Positions 15,778 to 25,783 of a stretch of DNA of 58,888 nt are shown here, one piece after another. The translations under genes were made by a program, and so were the position numbers. Numbering within the stretch: the stretch's first letter is position 1; each line of letters opens with the position of its first letter. Origin of the DNA: an uncultured Oscillospiraceae bacterium (lineage in GTDB: Bacteria; Bacillota; Clostridia; Oscillospirales; Ruminococcaceae); the NCBI GenBank assembly GCA_900546885.1, contig UREN01000005.1, positions 1 to 58,888 of the forward strand, written 5' to 3'. The notes beneath the pieces were generated by a model. It was not told the origin of the DNA. It worked only from the letters and a program-made list of their open reading frames with translations, and did not search any database.

Positions 15778-18150
15778 ATGTCGATCGAGATTAAATATAA
15801 GCTTGGCGACCTCGCCAAAGACCTTGGCGCAGCCAGCAAGGATATTATTGAAATGCTGAGCGCCCTGGAAAAGGGCGAGGCCAAGAAGCACACAACGCCC
15901 CTGGCGGAAAACGAGCTGAACCTCGTTTTGGAGCAAATGACAAACAATGCGCAGGAGGAAAATTTCAACGCATATTTTGCCATGGCCGCCGCTGCGAAGA
16001 AAAAGGAAGAGAAAAAACAGCGCCCGAAAGAAAAGCTGACGGTCTCTGCCAATGCGGGCCCGCTGAAAAAGGCGGACGGTACCATTGTGGAGATGCCGGT
16101 GAAGCACAAAGAAAAGCCGGCCGAAAAGCCCGCCCACGCCGAGGCGCCCAAAAAAGAGATGGTCACCGTCACGGTGGACACGCGCAGCGTAGATGTAAAC
16201 CTCGACAAATTCAACGAAAAATACACCTCGCTTGCCGCCACCAAGAACGTGGAGAACCGCCGCAAGCCCATGCCTGCCGGCAACAAGCAGAAGTTCTCGG
16301 GCGGCAAAAACCGCTTTGGCGGCCGCGGCCCGCAGGGCAAAAAGCGCGAGACAGAGGCCGAGCGCCTGCAGCGCATCCAGCTGGAAAAGGCCCGCAAGGC
16401 CCAGCTGAAGGTCTCAATTCCGGATGAGATTACGGTGGGCGAACTTGCCACGCGCCTGAAGGTGAACGTGGCGCAGGTTATCAAAAAGCTGATGGGCCTT
16501 GGCGTAATGGCCTCTATCAGCGAAGTGATCGATTTCGACACCGCCAGCCTAGTGGCGGAAGAGCTGGGCGCCAAGGTGGAGCACGAGGTGCACGTCACCA
16601 TTGAAGAGCGCCTGTTTGAAGTGGATGACGACAAGGCCGAAGACCTTGTGGAGCGCCCGCCCGTTGTGGTGGTAATGGGCCATGTGGACCATGGCAAAAC
16701 CTCCATTCTGGACGCCATTCGCAAAACGCGCGTCACCGCGGGCGAGGCGGGCGGCATCACCCAGCACATCGGCGCTTACCAGGTGGAAAAGAACGGAAAG
16801 GTTATCACCTTCCTGGATACGCCGGGCCACGAGGCCTTTACGGCCATGCGTGCGCGCGGCGCCGAAATGACGGATATTGCCGTGCTGGTGGTGGCGGCGG
16901 ACGATGGCATCATGCCGCAGACGGTGGAATCCATCAACCATGCAAAAGCTGCGGGCGTCACCGTCATCGTGGCCATCAATAAAATGGATAAACCCACGGC
17001 CAACCCCACGCATGTGATGGAACAGCTGACCCAGTATGAGCTGGTGCCGGAGGAATGGGGCGGCGACACCATCTGCGTGCCCGTGTCTGCGCTGACGGGC
17101 CAGGGCATTGAAGACCTGCTGGAGAACATCAACCTTGTGGCCGAGGTGAAAGAGCTGAAGGCGAACCCCAACCGCCGCGCAAAGGGCGTGGTGATTGAGG
17201 CCCGGCTGGACAAGGGCATGGGCCCTGTGGCCACCATCCTGGTGCAGAAGGGCACACTGCATCAGGGCGACATTGTCATTGCGGGCACGGCCGTGGGCCG
17301 CGTGCGCGTGATGCGCGACGACCAGGGCCGCACGCTGAAAGAGGCGGGCCCCTCTACCCCGGTGGAGATCACCGGCCTCACCGAGGTGCCTGCGGCGGGC
17401 GATATTTTTGACGCGGTGGAAGACGAGAAACTGGCCCGCGAGCTGGCAGGCCAGCGCGCTGCCGAGGCCAAGGAAAAGCAGTTTGCCAGCTATAAAAAGG
17501 TGACGCTTGACAACCTGTTCAGCCAAATTGCCGAGGGCGAGCGCAAAGAGCTTGCCATCATTGTGAAGGCGGACGTACAGGGCTCGGCCGAGGCTGTGAA
17601 GCAAAGCCTGGAGAAGATATCCAACGACGAGGTGCGCGTGCGCGTCATTCATGCGGGCGTGGGCGCCATCAACAAATCGGACGTGATGCTTGCCAATGCG
17701 GGCAACGCCATTATCATTGGCTTTAACGTAAGGCCGGACCCCATCGCCAAAGAGGAGGCCGCCCAGGCGGAAGTGGAAATGCGCATGTACCGCGTGATCT
17801 ACGACGCCATCAACGATGTGACGGACGCCATGAAGGGCATGCTGGCCCCGAAGTACCGCGAGGTGGAACTGGGCCGCGCCGAAGTGCGCAACGTGTTCAA
17901 AATTTCCTCTGCGGGCACCATTGCCGGCTGCTATGTGCTGGAGGGCAAGGTGAGCCGCGCGGCGAAAATTCGCCTGGTGCGTGACGGCATCGTCATCACC
18001 GAGGACGAGATCGACTCTTTGCGCCGCTTTAAGGACGATGTGAAAGAAGTGGCCCAGGGCTACGAGTGCGGCATTGGCCTTGACAAGTTCTCTGACATCA
18101 AAGAGGGCGACATCTTCGAGGCCTTCACCATGGAGGAGTACCGCGACTGA
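15778..18150 (+). CDS. infB: translation initiation factor IF-2
   Basis: 790 residues from ATG 15778; AAGGAGG lies at 15764-15770, so the in-frame GTG at 15772 is too close. The N-terminal part is Lys/Ala/Glu-rich with two IF2-N-like modules ([49 protein letters not shown]). The GTPase has G1 [10 protein letters not shown]3 DTPGHEAF, G4 NKMDKP and G5 SALTGQG. Domains II, III ([13 protein letters not shown]) and IV follow. It delivers initiator tRNA to the 30S subunit; the only tRNA gene in this window is that initiator tRNA. Confidence 0.98.
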   Translation: MSIEIKYKLGDLAKDLGAASKDIIEMLSALEKGEAKKHTTPLAENELNLVLEQMTNNAQEENFNAYFAMAAAAKKKEEKKQRPKEKLTVSANAGPLKKADGTIVEMPVKHKEKPAEKPAHAEAPKKEMVTVTVDTRSVDVNLDKFNEKYTSLAATKNVENRRKPMPAGNKQKFSGGKNRFGGRGPQGKKRETEAERLQRIQLEKARKAQLKVSIPDEITVGELATRLKVNVAQVIKKLMGLGVMASISEVIDFDTASLVAEELGAKVEHEVHVTIEERLFEVDDDKAEDLVERPPVVVVMGHVDHGKTSILDAIRKTRVTAGEAGGITQHIGAYQVEKNGKVITFLDTPGHEAFTAMRARGAEMTDIAVLVVAADDGIMPQTVESINHAKAAGVTVIVAINKMDKPTANPTHVMEQLTQYELVPEEWGGDTICVPVSALTGQGIEDLLENINLVAEVKELKANPNRRAKGVVIEARLDKGMGPVATILVQKGTLHQGDIVIAGTAVGRVRVMRDDQGRTLKEAGPSTPVEITGLTEVPAAGDIFDAVEDEKLARELAGQRAAEAKEKQFASYKKVTLDNLFSQIAEGERKELAIIVKADVQGSAEAVKQSLEKISNDEVRVRVIHAGVGAINKSDVMLANAGNAIIIGFNVRPDPIAKEEAAQAEVEMRMYRVIYDAINDVTDAMKGMLAPKYREVELGRAEVRNVFKISSAGTIAGCYVLEGKVSRAAKIRLVRDGIVITEDEIDSLRRFKDDVKEVAQGYECGIGLDKFSDIKEGDIFEAFTMEEYRD

Positions 18151-18170
18151 GCGCGGGAAAGGAGGCAGGT

Positions 18171-18515
18171 ATGCCACAATCGAAAAACATTGCGCGCCTT
18201 TCCGAAGACATGAAGCGTGAGCTCATTGCCATCATCGGCCAAATGAAGGACCCGCGGCTGAAAACGGGCCTTCTGACGGTGATGCGCATAGAGCTGGCGC
18301 CCGATTTATCCTTCGCAAAGGTGTTCGTCAGCGTGCTGGGCACGCAGCCCGATGCGCCGCAGCAGGCCGTGGCCGCGCTGAACCGCGCGGCCGGCCATGT
18401 GCGCAGCGAGGTGGCAAAGCGCATGCATATCCGCAAAACGCCGGAGTTCCGCTTTGTGGCGGACGGCGGCGCGGCCTATGCCCAGCATATCAACGAGCTG
18501 ATTGAGGGCCTGTGA
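18171..18515 (+). CDS. rbfA: ribosome-binding factor A
   Basis: 114 residues. RLSEDMKRELIAIIGQMKDPRL, LTVMRIELAPDLSFAKVFVSVLG and LRKTPEF-like RKTPEFRFV fit RbfA, the 30S maturation factor acting on 16S helix 1. It starts 20 bases after infB with GGAGG upstream. Confidence 0.95.
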   Translation: MPQSKNIARLSEDMKRELIAIIGQMKDPRLKTGLLTVMRIELAPDLSFAKVFVSVLGTQPDAPQQAVAALNRAAGHVRSEVAKRMHIRKTPEFRFVADGGAAYAQHINELIEGL

Positions 18516-18617
18516 CCCCCCTTTTTTGGGCCCGCAGCCCGGCCCGGCCGGCTGCCGTGCGGGGGCAGCGCCGCGCAAAGCACGGCGCCAAGCATTGTGT
18601 GAAAATGAGGAGAAGAT

Positions 18618-19589
18618 ATGAGCGAGATTCTGCAGCTGGCAGAAGCAATCAGCCGCCTGCTGAAGGCGGATAATATCCTGCTTTTATGCCACAAGAACCC
18701 GGACGGAGACACGGTGGGCAGCGCCATGGCGCTTTGCCATGTGCTGAAAAGCCTGGGCAAGACGGCGGCCGTTCTCTGTGCAGACCCCATCCCGTCGCGC
18801 TATGCATATATGCAGCTTTGCCTGTTTGAAGAAGGCGATTTCGAGCCGCACTTTGTGGTGGCCGTGGACGTGGCGGGCATCCAGCTGTTCGGCGACAGCG
18901 AAACAGTGCAGAAATATGCCCAGCGCGTAGATTTGTGCATCGACCACCATACCTCCAACTCCGGCTATGCGGCCTCGCTGCTGCTGGACGGCGAGGCGGC
19001 CGCCACGGCAGAGCTGATGTACGACATGTTCAGCGAAATGGGTGCGCCCATCACGCCGCTGGTGGCAGATTGCCTGTACACCGGCCTTTCCACCGACACG
19101 GGCTGCTTTAAATTCACCAACACCACGGCGCGCACGCACCTTGTGGCGGCAAAACTGATGGAGGCCGGCGCAAACACGGTGAAACTGAACAGCCTGCTGT
19201 TCGAGAGCAAATCTCGCAGCCGCATCGAGCTGGAGCGTTTTGCCCTGGAAAACCTGGAGTACTACTTTGAAGGGCGCTGCGCGCTGATTTGCCTCACGCG
19301 CGAGCAAATTGAGGCCAGCGGGGTAGAGCCAAGCGAGCTGGAGGGCATCACCGCCATCCCCCGCATGATTGAGGGCGTAGAGGTGGGCCTCACCCTGCGC
19401 CAGCAGCCCTCTGGCAGCTACAAGGCCAGCATCCGCACCGTTGTGGGTGTGGACGCCTCTGCCATCGCCGCACACTTGGGCGGCGGCGGCCACAAGCAGG
19501 CCGCAGGCTGCGAGATACTGGGCAGCACGGATAACGCAAAGGCCGCTTTACTGAGCGAAGTGGAAAAGGCGCTATGCAGGGAATCTTAG
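18618..19589 (+). CDS. nrnA: NrnA-like bifunctional nanoRNase / pAp phosphatase (DHH family)
   Basis: 323 residues. The DHH metal motifs are present: LLLCHKNPDGDTVGSAMAL, VAVDVA, IDHHTSNSGYA and LSTDTGCFKF. The DHHA1 substrate domain ends with the GGGGHKQAAG signature. The family degrades 2-5 nt RNAs and dephosphorylates pAp, or cleaves cyclic dinucleotide products. It lies between rbfA and truB as in Bacillus and overlaps truB by 16 bases. Confidence 0.95.
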   Translation: MSEILQLAEAISRLLKADNILLLCHKNPDGDTVGSAMALCHVLKSLGKTAAVLCADPIPSRYAYMQLCLFEEGDFEPHFVVAVDVAGIQLFGDSETVQKYAQRVDLCIDHHTSNSGYAASLLLDGEAAATAELMYDMFSEMGAPITPLVADCLYTGLSTDTGCFKFTNTTARTHLVAAKLMEAGANTVKLNSLLFESKSRSRIELERFALENLEYYFEGRCALICLTREQIEASGVEPSELEGITAIPRMIEGVEVGLTLRQQPSGSYKASIRTVVGVDASAIAAHLGGGGHKQAAGCEILGSTDNAKAALLSEVEKALCRES

Positions 19590-20452
19590 TGATGGACAAG
19601 CCCGCAGGTTTCACTTCCTTTGATGTGGACGCGAAGCTGCGGGGCATTCTGGGCACGCGCAAAATTGGCCATGCCGGAACGCTGGACCCTATGGCCACGG
19701 GCGTGCTGCCCGTGTTTGTGGGGCGTGCCGCCAAGGCTGTGGATATGCTGCCCGATACCGATAAAACCTACGAGGCCACGCTGCGCCTGGGGCTGCGCAC
19801 CAACACGGGGGACATCACCGGACAAGTGCTGGAGACAGCACCCGTGCCCGCGGGGCTGGATGAAACGGCGCTTTGTGCCGTGCTGGGGCGCTTCCTGGGC
19901 CGCAGCATGCAGACACCTCCCATGTATTCGGCGGTAAAGGTGGGCGGCCAGCCGCTGTATAAGCTGGCGCGCAAGGGCAAAACGGTGGCGCGCCCGGCGC
20001 GGCCCATCGTCATCCACACCCTGCAGCTGCTGGGGCGTGAAAGCCAGACGGACTTTCGCCTGCGCATCGTGTGCGGCAAAGGCACTTATGTGCGCGTGCT
20101 GTTGGAGGATATTGGCCGGGCCCTGGGTGTGCCTGCCACCATGGCGGCGCTGCGCCGCACGGCTGCGGCAGGCTATACCGAGGCCCAGGCCGTAAATTTT
20201 GCCCAGGTGGAAGAGGCCAAAGCACAGGGAACGCTTGCCTCGCTGATGTTGAGCGTAGAAACCGTGTTTTGTGCATTGCCGCAGTTGACTGTGGACGAAG
20301 CCGCGGCCCGGCGGCTTTTGAACGGCGCGGCGGTGTACCGCTGCAAGGCTGCGGACGGGCGCTGGCGCCTGCATGGGCCGCAGGGCTTTTTGGGCACGGG
20401 CTGTGTTCAGGGCGGCGTACTGAAGGCGGAAAAGCTGTTTGTAGAGCGCTGA
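19574..20452 (+). CDS. truB: tRNA pseudouridine(55) synthase TruB
   Basis: 292 residues. GILVMDKPAGFTSFDV, KIGHAGTLDPMATGVLPV with the catalytic Asp38, a YEATLRLGLRTNTGDITGQV strand and RIVCGKGTYVRVLLEDIG are diagnostic. A C-terminal PUA-like part follows. It makes pseudouridine 55 in the T loop of all tRNAs. The start lies within the nrnA end. Confidence 0.97.
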   Translation: MQGILVMDKPAGFTSFDVDAKLRGILGTRKIGHAGTLDPMATGVLPVFVGRAAKAVDMLPDTDKTYEATLRLGLRTNTGDITGQVLETAPVPAGLDETALCAVLGRFLGRSMQTPPMYSAVKVGGQPLYKLARKGKTVARPARPIVIHTLQLLGRESQTDFRLRIVCGKGTYVRVLLEDIGRALGVPATMAALRRTAAAGYTEAQAVNFAQVEEAKAQGTLASLMLSVETVFCALPQLTVDEAAARRLLNGAAVYRCKAADGRWRLHGPQGFLGTGCVQGGVLKAEKLFVER

Positions 20453-20509
20453 CGGCACCCGGCCGGGCGCCTTGCGGACGATGCCTTCCGGCCTGTGCGG
20501 GCCGGGTTT

Positions 20510-20550
20510 GCCCTGCCGAAAAAGCCGGCAGGGCTTTACTCTTTTTTCAG
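20510..20550 (+). terminator. possible intra-operon attenuating hairpin
   Basis: GCCCTGCCG (20510-20518) pairs with CGGCAGGGC (20526-20534), followed by TTTACTCTTTTTT. It sits between truB and ribF and may lower or split transcription. Confidence 0.5.
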
Positions 20551-20566
20551 AAAGGGGGCGTGCCCC

Positions 20567-21484
20567 ATGCAGTGGGAAACGCAGATACGGCCCGGCCTGT
20601 GCGCGCAAAGCGCTGTGGCGCTGGGCTATTTTGACGGCGTACATCTGGGCCACCGGGCCGTGTTGTCTGCCGCCCGCGCCTGGGCGCAGGGGCATGGCGC
20701 GGCCACGGCCGTGTTTACCTTTACCCTGCCGCCGCATGCGGCGCTGAAGGGCGCCCATATTTTACAGGACGAGGAAAAGCGCAGCCGCCTTTCTGCCTGT
20801 GGGGCGGAAGTGGTGCTGTGCCCCCCGTTTGAGGCATTTCGCGCGCTCTCCTGCGAGGCATTTGTGGCGCAGGTGCTGTGCGGCGCGCTGGGGGCAAAGG
20901 CTGTGTTCTGCGGCCCCAACTTTACCTTTGGCAGCGGCCGCGCCGGGGATGCTCATTTGCTGAGGAAGCTGTGCGCTGCGCGCGGCATAGAGGTGCACGT
21001 GGTGCCTTTGGCGTGCTGGCAGGGGCAGGTGGTTTCCTCCACCCGCATCCGCGCCGCATTGGCGCAGGGGGATATGCTGGAGGTAAACGCCATGCTGGCG
21101 CAGCCGTATGCGGTTTCGCTTCCTGTGCGCCATGGCAGGGGAAATGGGCGGCAATGGGGCTTTCCCACCATCAACCAGGTTTACCCCGGCGGCCTTCTGG
21201 TGCCGCGCGAGGGGGTTTATATTTCGCGCGTGACGCTGGCGGACGGCACCGTGCACCCCGGCGCCACCGGCCTTGGCAGCCGCCCCACGGTAAACGACGA
21301 TGCGGCGGACGTCACCTGCGAGACATTCCTGCCGGGCTTTTCGGGTGATGTATACGGCGAGGCGGCGCGCCTTGTGCTGTGCCGCTATTTATGGCCTACG
21401 CGGAAATTTGACAGTGTGGACGGCCTGCGGCAGATGGTGCAGCAGGCGGCCGCAGCAGCGCTGGAAAGCTGGCAGGGCGCATGA
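20567..21484 (+). CDS. ribF: bifunctional riboflavin kinase / FAD synthetase
   Basis: 305 residues from ATG 20567 with AAGGGGG upstream; the longer frame is not favoured. The N-terminal nucleotidyltransferase shows VALGYFDGVHLGHRAVL and SSTRIRAALAQGDM. The C-terminal riboflavin kinase shows GRQWGFPTIN and VPREGVYISRVTL. It converts riboflavin to FMN and FAD. The usual neighbour of truB; the stop overlaps the VanZ-like gene by 4 bases. Confidence 0.96.
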   Translation: MQWETQIRPGLCAQSAVALGYFDGVHLGHRAVLSAARAWAQGHGAATAVFTFTLPPHAALKGAHILQDEEKRSRLSACGAEVVLCPPFEAFRALSCEAFVAQVLCGALGAKAVFCGPNFTFGSGRAGDAHLLRKLCAARGIEVHVVPLACWQGQVVSSTRIRAALAQGDMLEVNAMLAQPYAVSLPVRHGRGNGRQWGFPTINQVYPGGLLVPREGVYISRVTLADGTVHPGATGLGSRPTVNDDAADVTCETFLPGFSGDVYGEAARLVLCRYLWPTRKFDSVDGLRQMVQQAAAAALESWQGA

Positions 21485-21975
21485 AGGGTCAACCGGCCCG
21501 GCGCGAAAATGGGGTGCGGGCAATTTTGTCCATCTGGCGCGCCGTGTGCATTCTGGCCCTGGCGGGCACGTTGTGGTTTATTTTCAGCCATTCGGCCCAG
21601 CCCGCGCCGGTGTCCGGCGCACAAAGCCGGGGCGTGATGGCGTTTGTAAACGAGGTGCTGGGCAGCTGGGGCCTGCCCGGTGTGTCGGAACACCTTTTGC
21701 GCAAGGCCGCCCATTTTGCCGAGTTTATGGCCCTGGGCTGGTGGGCCTTTCTGTGCGCCCGGGCGTTTTCCCGGCGGGCCGCGCGCTGGCTGCCCTGGCT
21801 GTGGGGCGCAGGGGCCCTGTGCGCGGCTGCAGATGAGGGTATTCAGCTTTTTGCGCCTGGGCGGGCTGCACGGGTTTCCGATATTCTGCTGGACAGCTGC
21901 GGCATGCTGGCGGGCCTTGGCCTGGCGCTGGCCGCAGCATGGGCCTGGGGGCGCTGGGCGGCGCGCAGAAAGTGA
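21481..21975 (+). CDS. VanZ-family membrane protein
   Basis: 164 residues, four predicted membrane helices. LWFIFSHSAQPAPVSGAQS, LRKAAHFAEFMALGWWAF and DEGIQLFAPGRAARVSDILLDSCGMLAGL are the conserved VanZ features. Members are linked to teicoplanin and other cell-envelope phenotypes, but the molecular role is unknown. It is translationally coupled to ribF. Confidence 0.9.
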   Translation: MKGQPARRENGVRAILSIWRAVCILALAGTLWFIFSHSAQPAPVSGAQSRGVMAFVNEVLGSWGLPGVSEHLLRKAAHFAEFMALGWWAFLCARAFSRRAARWLPWLWGAGALCAAADEGIQLFAPGRAARVSDILLDSCGMLAGLGLALAAAWAWGRWAARRK

Positions 21976-22094
21976 GCGCCTGCCGCGCCAACAGAAAGCC
22001 CGCCGCTTTGCACCTGCGGAAAACCGCCGGTGCTTTTTTATGCCTTATGGCAAATTTTGCGCAAAAAATTCTCTGTGCCCCTGCAGGCACCACC

Positions 22095-22152
22095 TTGCCG
22101 GAGCGTGAGCGGCGTGATATGATGATGTTACGATACGTCTTATCGCAATAAG
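22095..22152 (+). promoter_or_regulatory. promoter and short inverted repeat before the dehydrogenase
   Basis: TTGCCG (22095-22100), 17 bases, TATGAT (22118-22123). Downstream, CTTATcgcaATAAG (22139-22152) is a 5-4-5 inverted repeat that could be an operator. Confidence 0.55.
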
Positions 22153-22172
22153 ATGGCAAGGAGTGACCAACG

Positions 22173-22964
22173 GTGAAACCAGTGGTAGAGGAAAGAAACA
22201 TTGCAAAACTGTTCAGCGTGCAGGGCAAGGTGGTGCTTATCACGGGCGCCGGGGGCCTTGGCGGGTATCTGGCCAGGGGCTTTGCAGAAAACGGCGCCCG
22301 CGTGGTGGTGACAGATGTGGTGCCCGGCAGGGCGCAGGGCCTGCAGGAAAAGGGCTTTGCCTGCCGCAGTTACCAGCTGGACCAGACGGACAAGGCGGCC
22401 ACAGAAGCCGTGGTGCAGGACATTGTAAAAGCAGAGGGGCGCATCGACGCGCTGATCAACACGGCGGCCATTGCGCCGTGCCACCCGGCCGAGGAATTCC
22501 CCGAGGATGAGCTGCGCCGGGTGATTGACATCAACCTCACCGCTGCCGTGCTCACCTCTCAGGCGGTGGGCAGGCAGATGATTGCACAGCAGTACGGCAA
22601 AATTGTGAACATTGGCTCTATTGCAGGCGTGATGTGCCATTCCTATGAATCTATGCCGTACGAGTGCACCAAGGCGGCCGTTCATCAGATGACGAAGTCG
22701 CTGGCTTGCGCCTGGGGCCGCTACAATGTGAATGTAAACGCCATTGCCCCCACCTGGATTATGACCCCCATGCTGGACGACTGCCCGCCGGAATATTTCG
22801 AAGCAGTAGATTCCATGCACGAGTTTGGCCGCATGTCCCGCGTGGAAGATTTCTTCGGCACGGCGGTATATCTTGTCACAGACGCCTCCAACTTCATCAG
22901 CGGGCATGTGCTTTTGGTGGACGGCGGCTGGAGCACCGCGCGCCCGGTGCAGTGCAAAAGCTGA
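22173..22964 (+). CDS. short-chain dehydrogenase/reductase
   Basis: 263 residues from a GTG with AAGGAG upstream. Classical SDR motifs: VVLITGAGGLGGYLARGFAENGARVVVTD (NAD-binding), NTAAIAP in place of the usual NNAG, IVNIGSIAGV (Ser) and YECTKAAVHQMTKSLA (Tyr-x3-Lys), with GHVLLVDGGWS at the end. It resembles gluconate 5-dehydrogenase-type sugar-acid SDRs, but the substrate cannot be read. Monocistronic between the core operon and rpsO. Confidence 0.88.
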   Translation: MKPVVEERNIAKLFSVQGKVVLITGAGGLGGYLARGFAENGARVVVTDVVPGRAQGLQEKGFACRSYQLDQTDKAATEAVVQDIVKAEGRIDALINTAAIAPCHPAEEFPEDELRRVIDINLTAAVLTSQAVGRQMIAQQYGKIVNIGSIAGVMCHSYESMPYECTKAAVHQMTKSLACAWGRYNVNVNAIAPTWIMTPMLDDCPPEYFEAVDSMHEFGRMSRVEDFFGTAVYLVTDASNFISGHVLLVDGGWSTARPVQCKS

Positions 22965-23001
22965 TGTTGGCAAACGCGGCAAGAAAAGTTTGCCCGGCCG
23001 G

Positions 23002-23030
23002 TTGATTTTGCCCTTTAGCCATGGTATACT
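23002..23030 (+). promoter_or_regulatory. promoter of rpsO
   Basis: TTGATT (23002-23007), 17 bases, TATACT (23025-23030). A leader of about 110 nt follows, with a GCCCG-TATGG-CGGGC hairpin near 23040, a place where S15 autoregulatory structures are often found. Confidence 0.75.
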
Positions 23031-23149
23031 ATATAAGCTGCCCGTATGGCGGGCCGCGCTACCCGTACGCAGCGCCTGGCGCATCCCTCGAACGGTTACC
23101 GGCGCTTCGTTTTGGGCATATCACATCATCATAAGAGGAGAAAACAAGC

Positions 23150-23407
23150 ATGGAAAACAAACAGAATATCATCGCTTCCGCCCGTGTGCATGACACGGAC
23201 ACCGGTTCCCCCGAGGTGCAGGTTGCGCTGCTGACGGCGCGCATCAACCACCTCACCGAGCACCTGAAGGCCAACAAGAACGATCATCACAGCCGCCGCG
23301 GCCTGCTGAAGATGGTTGGCCGCCGCCGCAACCTTCTGGCTTACCTGCAGAAGAAGGACATCGAGCGCTACCGCGCCCTGATTGCGAAGCTCGGCCTGCG
23401 TAAGTAA
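23150..23407 (+). CDS. rpsO: 30S ribosomal protein S15 (uS15)
   Basis: 85 residues, close to the usual 88-89. [46 protein letters not shown] and [14 protein letters not shown] are diagnostic. AAGAGGAG precedes the ATG. Conserved pairing with pnp downstream. Confidence 0.98.
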   Translation: MENKQNIIASARVHDTDTGSPEVQVALLTARINHLTEHLKANKNDHHSRRGLLKMVGRRRNLLAYLQKKDIERYRALIAKLGLRK

Positions 23408-23415
23408 TGGCATGA

Positions 23416-23448
23416 AAAGGCAGACGGCTTTTGCCGTCTGCCTTTCCG
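23416..23448 (+). terminator. rpsO terminator
   Basis: A 13-bp perfect stem AAAGGCAGACGGC / GCCGTCTGCCTTT with a TTTT loop lies right after rpsO; the U run is short, so read-through into pnp is likely. Confidence 0.7.
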
Positions 23449-23491
23449 TGTATTATTGTAAACCGGCAAAGCACGGCGGGCACGCGTGTTG

Positions 23492-23543
23492 TTAGCAATG
23501 AATCGGGGGCTTTTGCCGCAAAAAGCTTCGGATTTATTGCTAA
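23492..23543 (+). promoter_or_regulatory. long stem-loop in the pnp leader
   Basis: TTAGCAAT-g-AATC (23492-23504) pairs with GATT-t-ATTGCTAA (23531-23543). An inner GCTTTT/AAAAGC stem (23509-23514 with 23521-23526) completes a long double-stranded element about 50 nt before the pnp start. Enterobacterial pnp is autoregulated through RNase III cleavage of such a leader; the same is an inference here. Confidence 0.6.
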
Positions 23544-23591
23544 AACCGCACACCTGCCATGCGTTGCCCAAACGTATAAGGAGGCAAGACA

Positions 23592-25724
23592 ATGGCATTG
23601 GAATTCGCATCCAAGAAAGAAACGTTCCCCCATTACCGCAAATTTGAAACCACGCTGGCAGGCCGCCCGTTTGTGGTGGAGACGGGCAAAATGTGCGCCC
23701 TGTCTTCCGGCAGCTGCATGGTGAGCTATGGCGACACGCGCGTTTTGTGCAACGTCACCATGAGCGAAAAGCCCCGCGAGGGCATCGACTTCTTCCCCCT
23801 CAGTGTAGATTTTGAAGAAAAACTGTACTCTGTGGGCCGCATTCCCGGCAGCTTTATGCGCCGTGAAGGCCGTCCCGGGGAAAAGGCCATCCTCACGTCC
23901 CGCGTCATCGACCGCCCCATCCGCCCGCTGTTCCCGAAAGATATGCGCAACGATGTGGCCGTGGTGATGACGGTGATGAGCGTGGACCAGGACTGCAGCC
24001 CCGAGATTGCCGGCATGATTGGCACCTCCATCGCCATTTCCATTTCCCAAATCCCCTGGAAGGGCCCTATTGCGGGCGTTATCATGGGCCTTGTGGACGG
24101 CGAGCTGGTGGTGAACCCCACGCTGGAGCAGCGTGAAAAGAGCGATTTGAACCTGACAGTGGCCGCCAGCATGGAGAAGATTGTGATGATTGAGGCGGGC
24201 GCCAACGAGGTGGACGAGCACACCATGCTGCGCGCCATCAAAGAGGCCCATGTCGAGATCAAAAAGATGATCGAGTTCATCAACGGCATTGTGGCGGAAA
24301 TTGGCAAGCCCAAAATTGAGTTCCAGTCTATGGAGCTGGATCACGACCTGTTCGAGGCAGTGAAGGATGAATTCCTGGACGACTTCAAGGCCGCCATGGA
24401 TACCGACGATAAAACGGTGCGCGATGCGCGCCTTCTGCCCATCCGCGATAAAATCAGCGAAAAATATGCCGAGCAGTGGGGCGAGGGCACCATTGAGGAA
24501 CTGATGTACAAAATGCAGAAGTTCGTGGTGCGCCGCTGGCTGCTGGATGAAGGCAAGCGCGTGGACGGCCGTGGCATCAACGAGATTCGCCCGCTGGCCG
24601 CCGAGGTTGGCCTTCTGCCCCGTGCGCACGGTTCCGGCATGTTTACCCGCGGCCAGACGCAGGTGCTGACGGCGGCCACTTTGTCCGGCATGCGCGATGC
24701 GCAGATCATCGATGACATCTCTACCGATGAAACCAAACGCTATATGCATCACTACAACTTCCCGCCCTATTCCGTGGGCGAGGCCCGCGCGCCCCGCAGC
24801 CCCGGCCGCCGCGAAATTGGGCACGGCGCCCTGGCCGAGCGCGCCCTGCTGCCTGTGCTGCCCTCTGTGGAAGAGTTTCCGTATGCCATGCGCCTTGTGT
24901 CTGAGGTTCTGTCCTCCAACGGCTCTACCAGCCAGGCATCCATCTGCGGTTCCACGCTGGCACTGATGGACGCCGGCGTCCCCATCAAGGCGCCTGTGGC
25001 CGGCATCTCCTGCGGCCTCATCACCGAGGGCGACCGCTGGATGACCATGCTGGACATTCAGGGCGTGGAAGATTTCCACGGCGACATGGATTTCAAAGTG
25101 GGCGGCACCCGCAACGGCATCACCGCCATTCAAATGGACATCAAGGTGGATGGCCTGACGTATGATATCATCGAAGAAGCTTTTGAAAAATGCCGCAAGG
25201 GCCGCCTGTATATCCTGGACGAGATTATGAAGCCCGTCATTGCCGAGCCGCGCGCCGAGCTTTCGAAATATGCGCCGAAGATGCTTACCATCAAAATTGA
25301 CGTGGATAAAATCAAGGATGTCATCGGTAAGGGTGGCAAGGTGATTCAGGAGATCTGTGCCAACTGCAACTGCAAGATTGACGTGGAAGAGGACGGCAGC
25401 GTCTTCATCAGCGCCATCAATGTAGAGGATGGCGAGCGCGCCCTGCACACCATCAAGACCATTGTGGAAGACCCGGAGATCGGCGCCATCTACAAGGGCC
25501 GTGTGACGCGCCTGATGACCTTTGGTGCCTTTGTGGAGATTGCCCCGGGCAAAGAGGGCCTGGTGCACATCTCGAAGCTGGACACCAAGCGTGTGGAAAA
25601 GGTGGAAGACGTGGTTGCCGTAGGCGACGAGTTGCTGGTGAAAGTGACGGAGATTGACCAGCAGGGCCGCATCAACCTCTCCCGCAAGGATGCTTTGGCC
25701 GACCTGGCAGCCAAGCAGAAGTAA
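23592..25724 (+). CDS. pnp: polyribonucleotide nucleotidyltransferase (PNPase)
   Basis: 710 residues, full length. Two RNase PH domains (SVDFEEKLYSVGRIPGSFMRREGRP; ...HHYNFPPYSVGEARAPRSPGRREIGHGALAERAL) are separated by an all-helical part. A KH domain (IKDVIGKGGKVIQEI) and an S1 domain (IYKGRVTRLMTFGAFVEIAPGKEGLVHISKL) follow. Phosphorolytic 3'-5' exoribonuclease of the degradosome and RNA quality control. AAGGAGG precedes the ATG. Confidence 0.98.
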   Translation: MALEFASKKETFPHYRKFETTLAGRPFVVETGKMCALSSGSCMVSYGDTRVLCNVTMSEKPREGIDFFPLSVDFEEKLYSVGRIPGSFMRREGRPGEKAILTSRVIDRPIRPLFPKDMRNDVAVVMTVMSVDQDCSPEIAGMIGTSIAISISQIPWKGPIAGVIMGLVDGELVVNPTLEQREKSDLNLTVAASMEKIVMIEAGANEVDEHTMLRAIKEAHVEIKKMIEFINGIVAEIGKPKIEFQSMELDHDLFEAVKDEFLDDFKAAMDTDDKTVRDARLLPIRDKISEKYAEQWGEGTIEELMYKMQKFVVRRWLLDEGKRVDGRGINEIRPLAAEVGLLPRAHGSGMFTRGQTQVLTAATLSGMRDAQIIDDISTDETKRYMHHYNFPPYSVGEARAPRSPGRREIGHGALAERALLPVLPSVEEFPYAMRLVSEVLSSNGSTSQASICGSTLALMDAGVPIKAPVAGISCGLITEGDRWMTMLDIQGVEDFHGDMDFKVGGTRNGITAIQMDIKVDGLTYDIIEEAFEKCRKGRLYILDEIMKPVIAEPRAELSKYAPKMLTIKIDVDKIKDVIGKGGKVIQEICANCNCKIDVEEDGSVFISAINVEDGERALHTIKTIVEDPEIGAIYKGRVTRLMTFGAFVEIAPGKEGLVHISKLDTKRVEKVEDVVAVGDELLVKVTEIDQQGRINLSRKDALADLAAKQK

Positions 25725-25747
25725 GCTTTGCACAAAACTTATCTAAG

Positions 25748-25783
25748 AAGCGCCGCATGCCAATTGGCATGCGGCGCTTTTTT
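25748..25783 (+). terminator. pnp terminator
   Basis: A 14-bp perfect stem AAGCGCCGCATGCC / GGCATGCGGCGCTT with an AATT loop and TTTTTT. Confidence 0.9.

Noticed and set aside
16549..18177. 542-codon open frame antisense to infB
   Set aside because: His/Ala-rich shadow of infB with no recognisable domain.
23253..25733. 826-codon open frame antisense to pnp
   Set aside because: Opposite a certain pnp gene; high-GC codons leave long antisense frames. No ribosome site or family motif.
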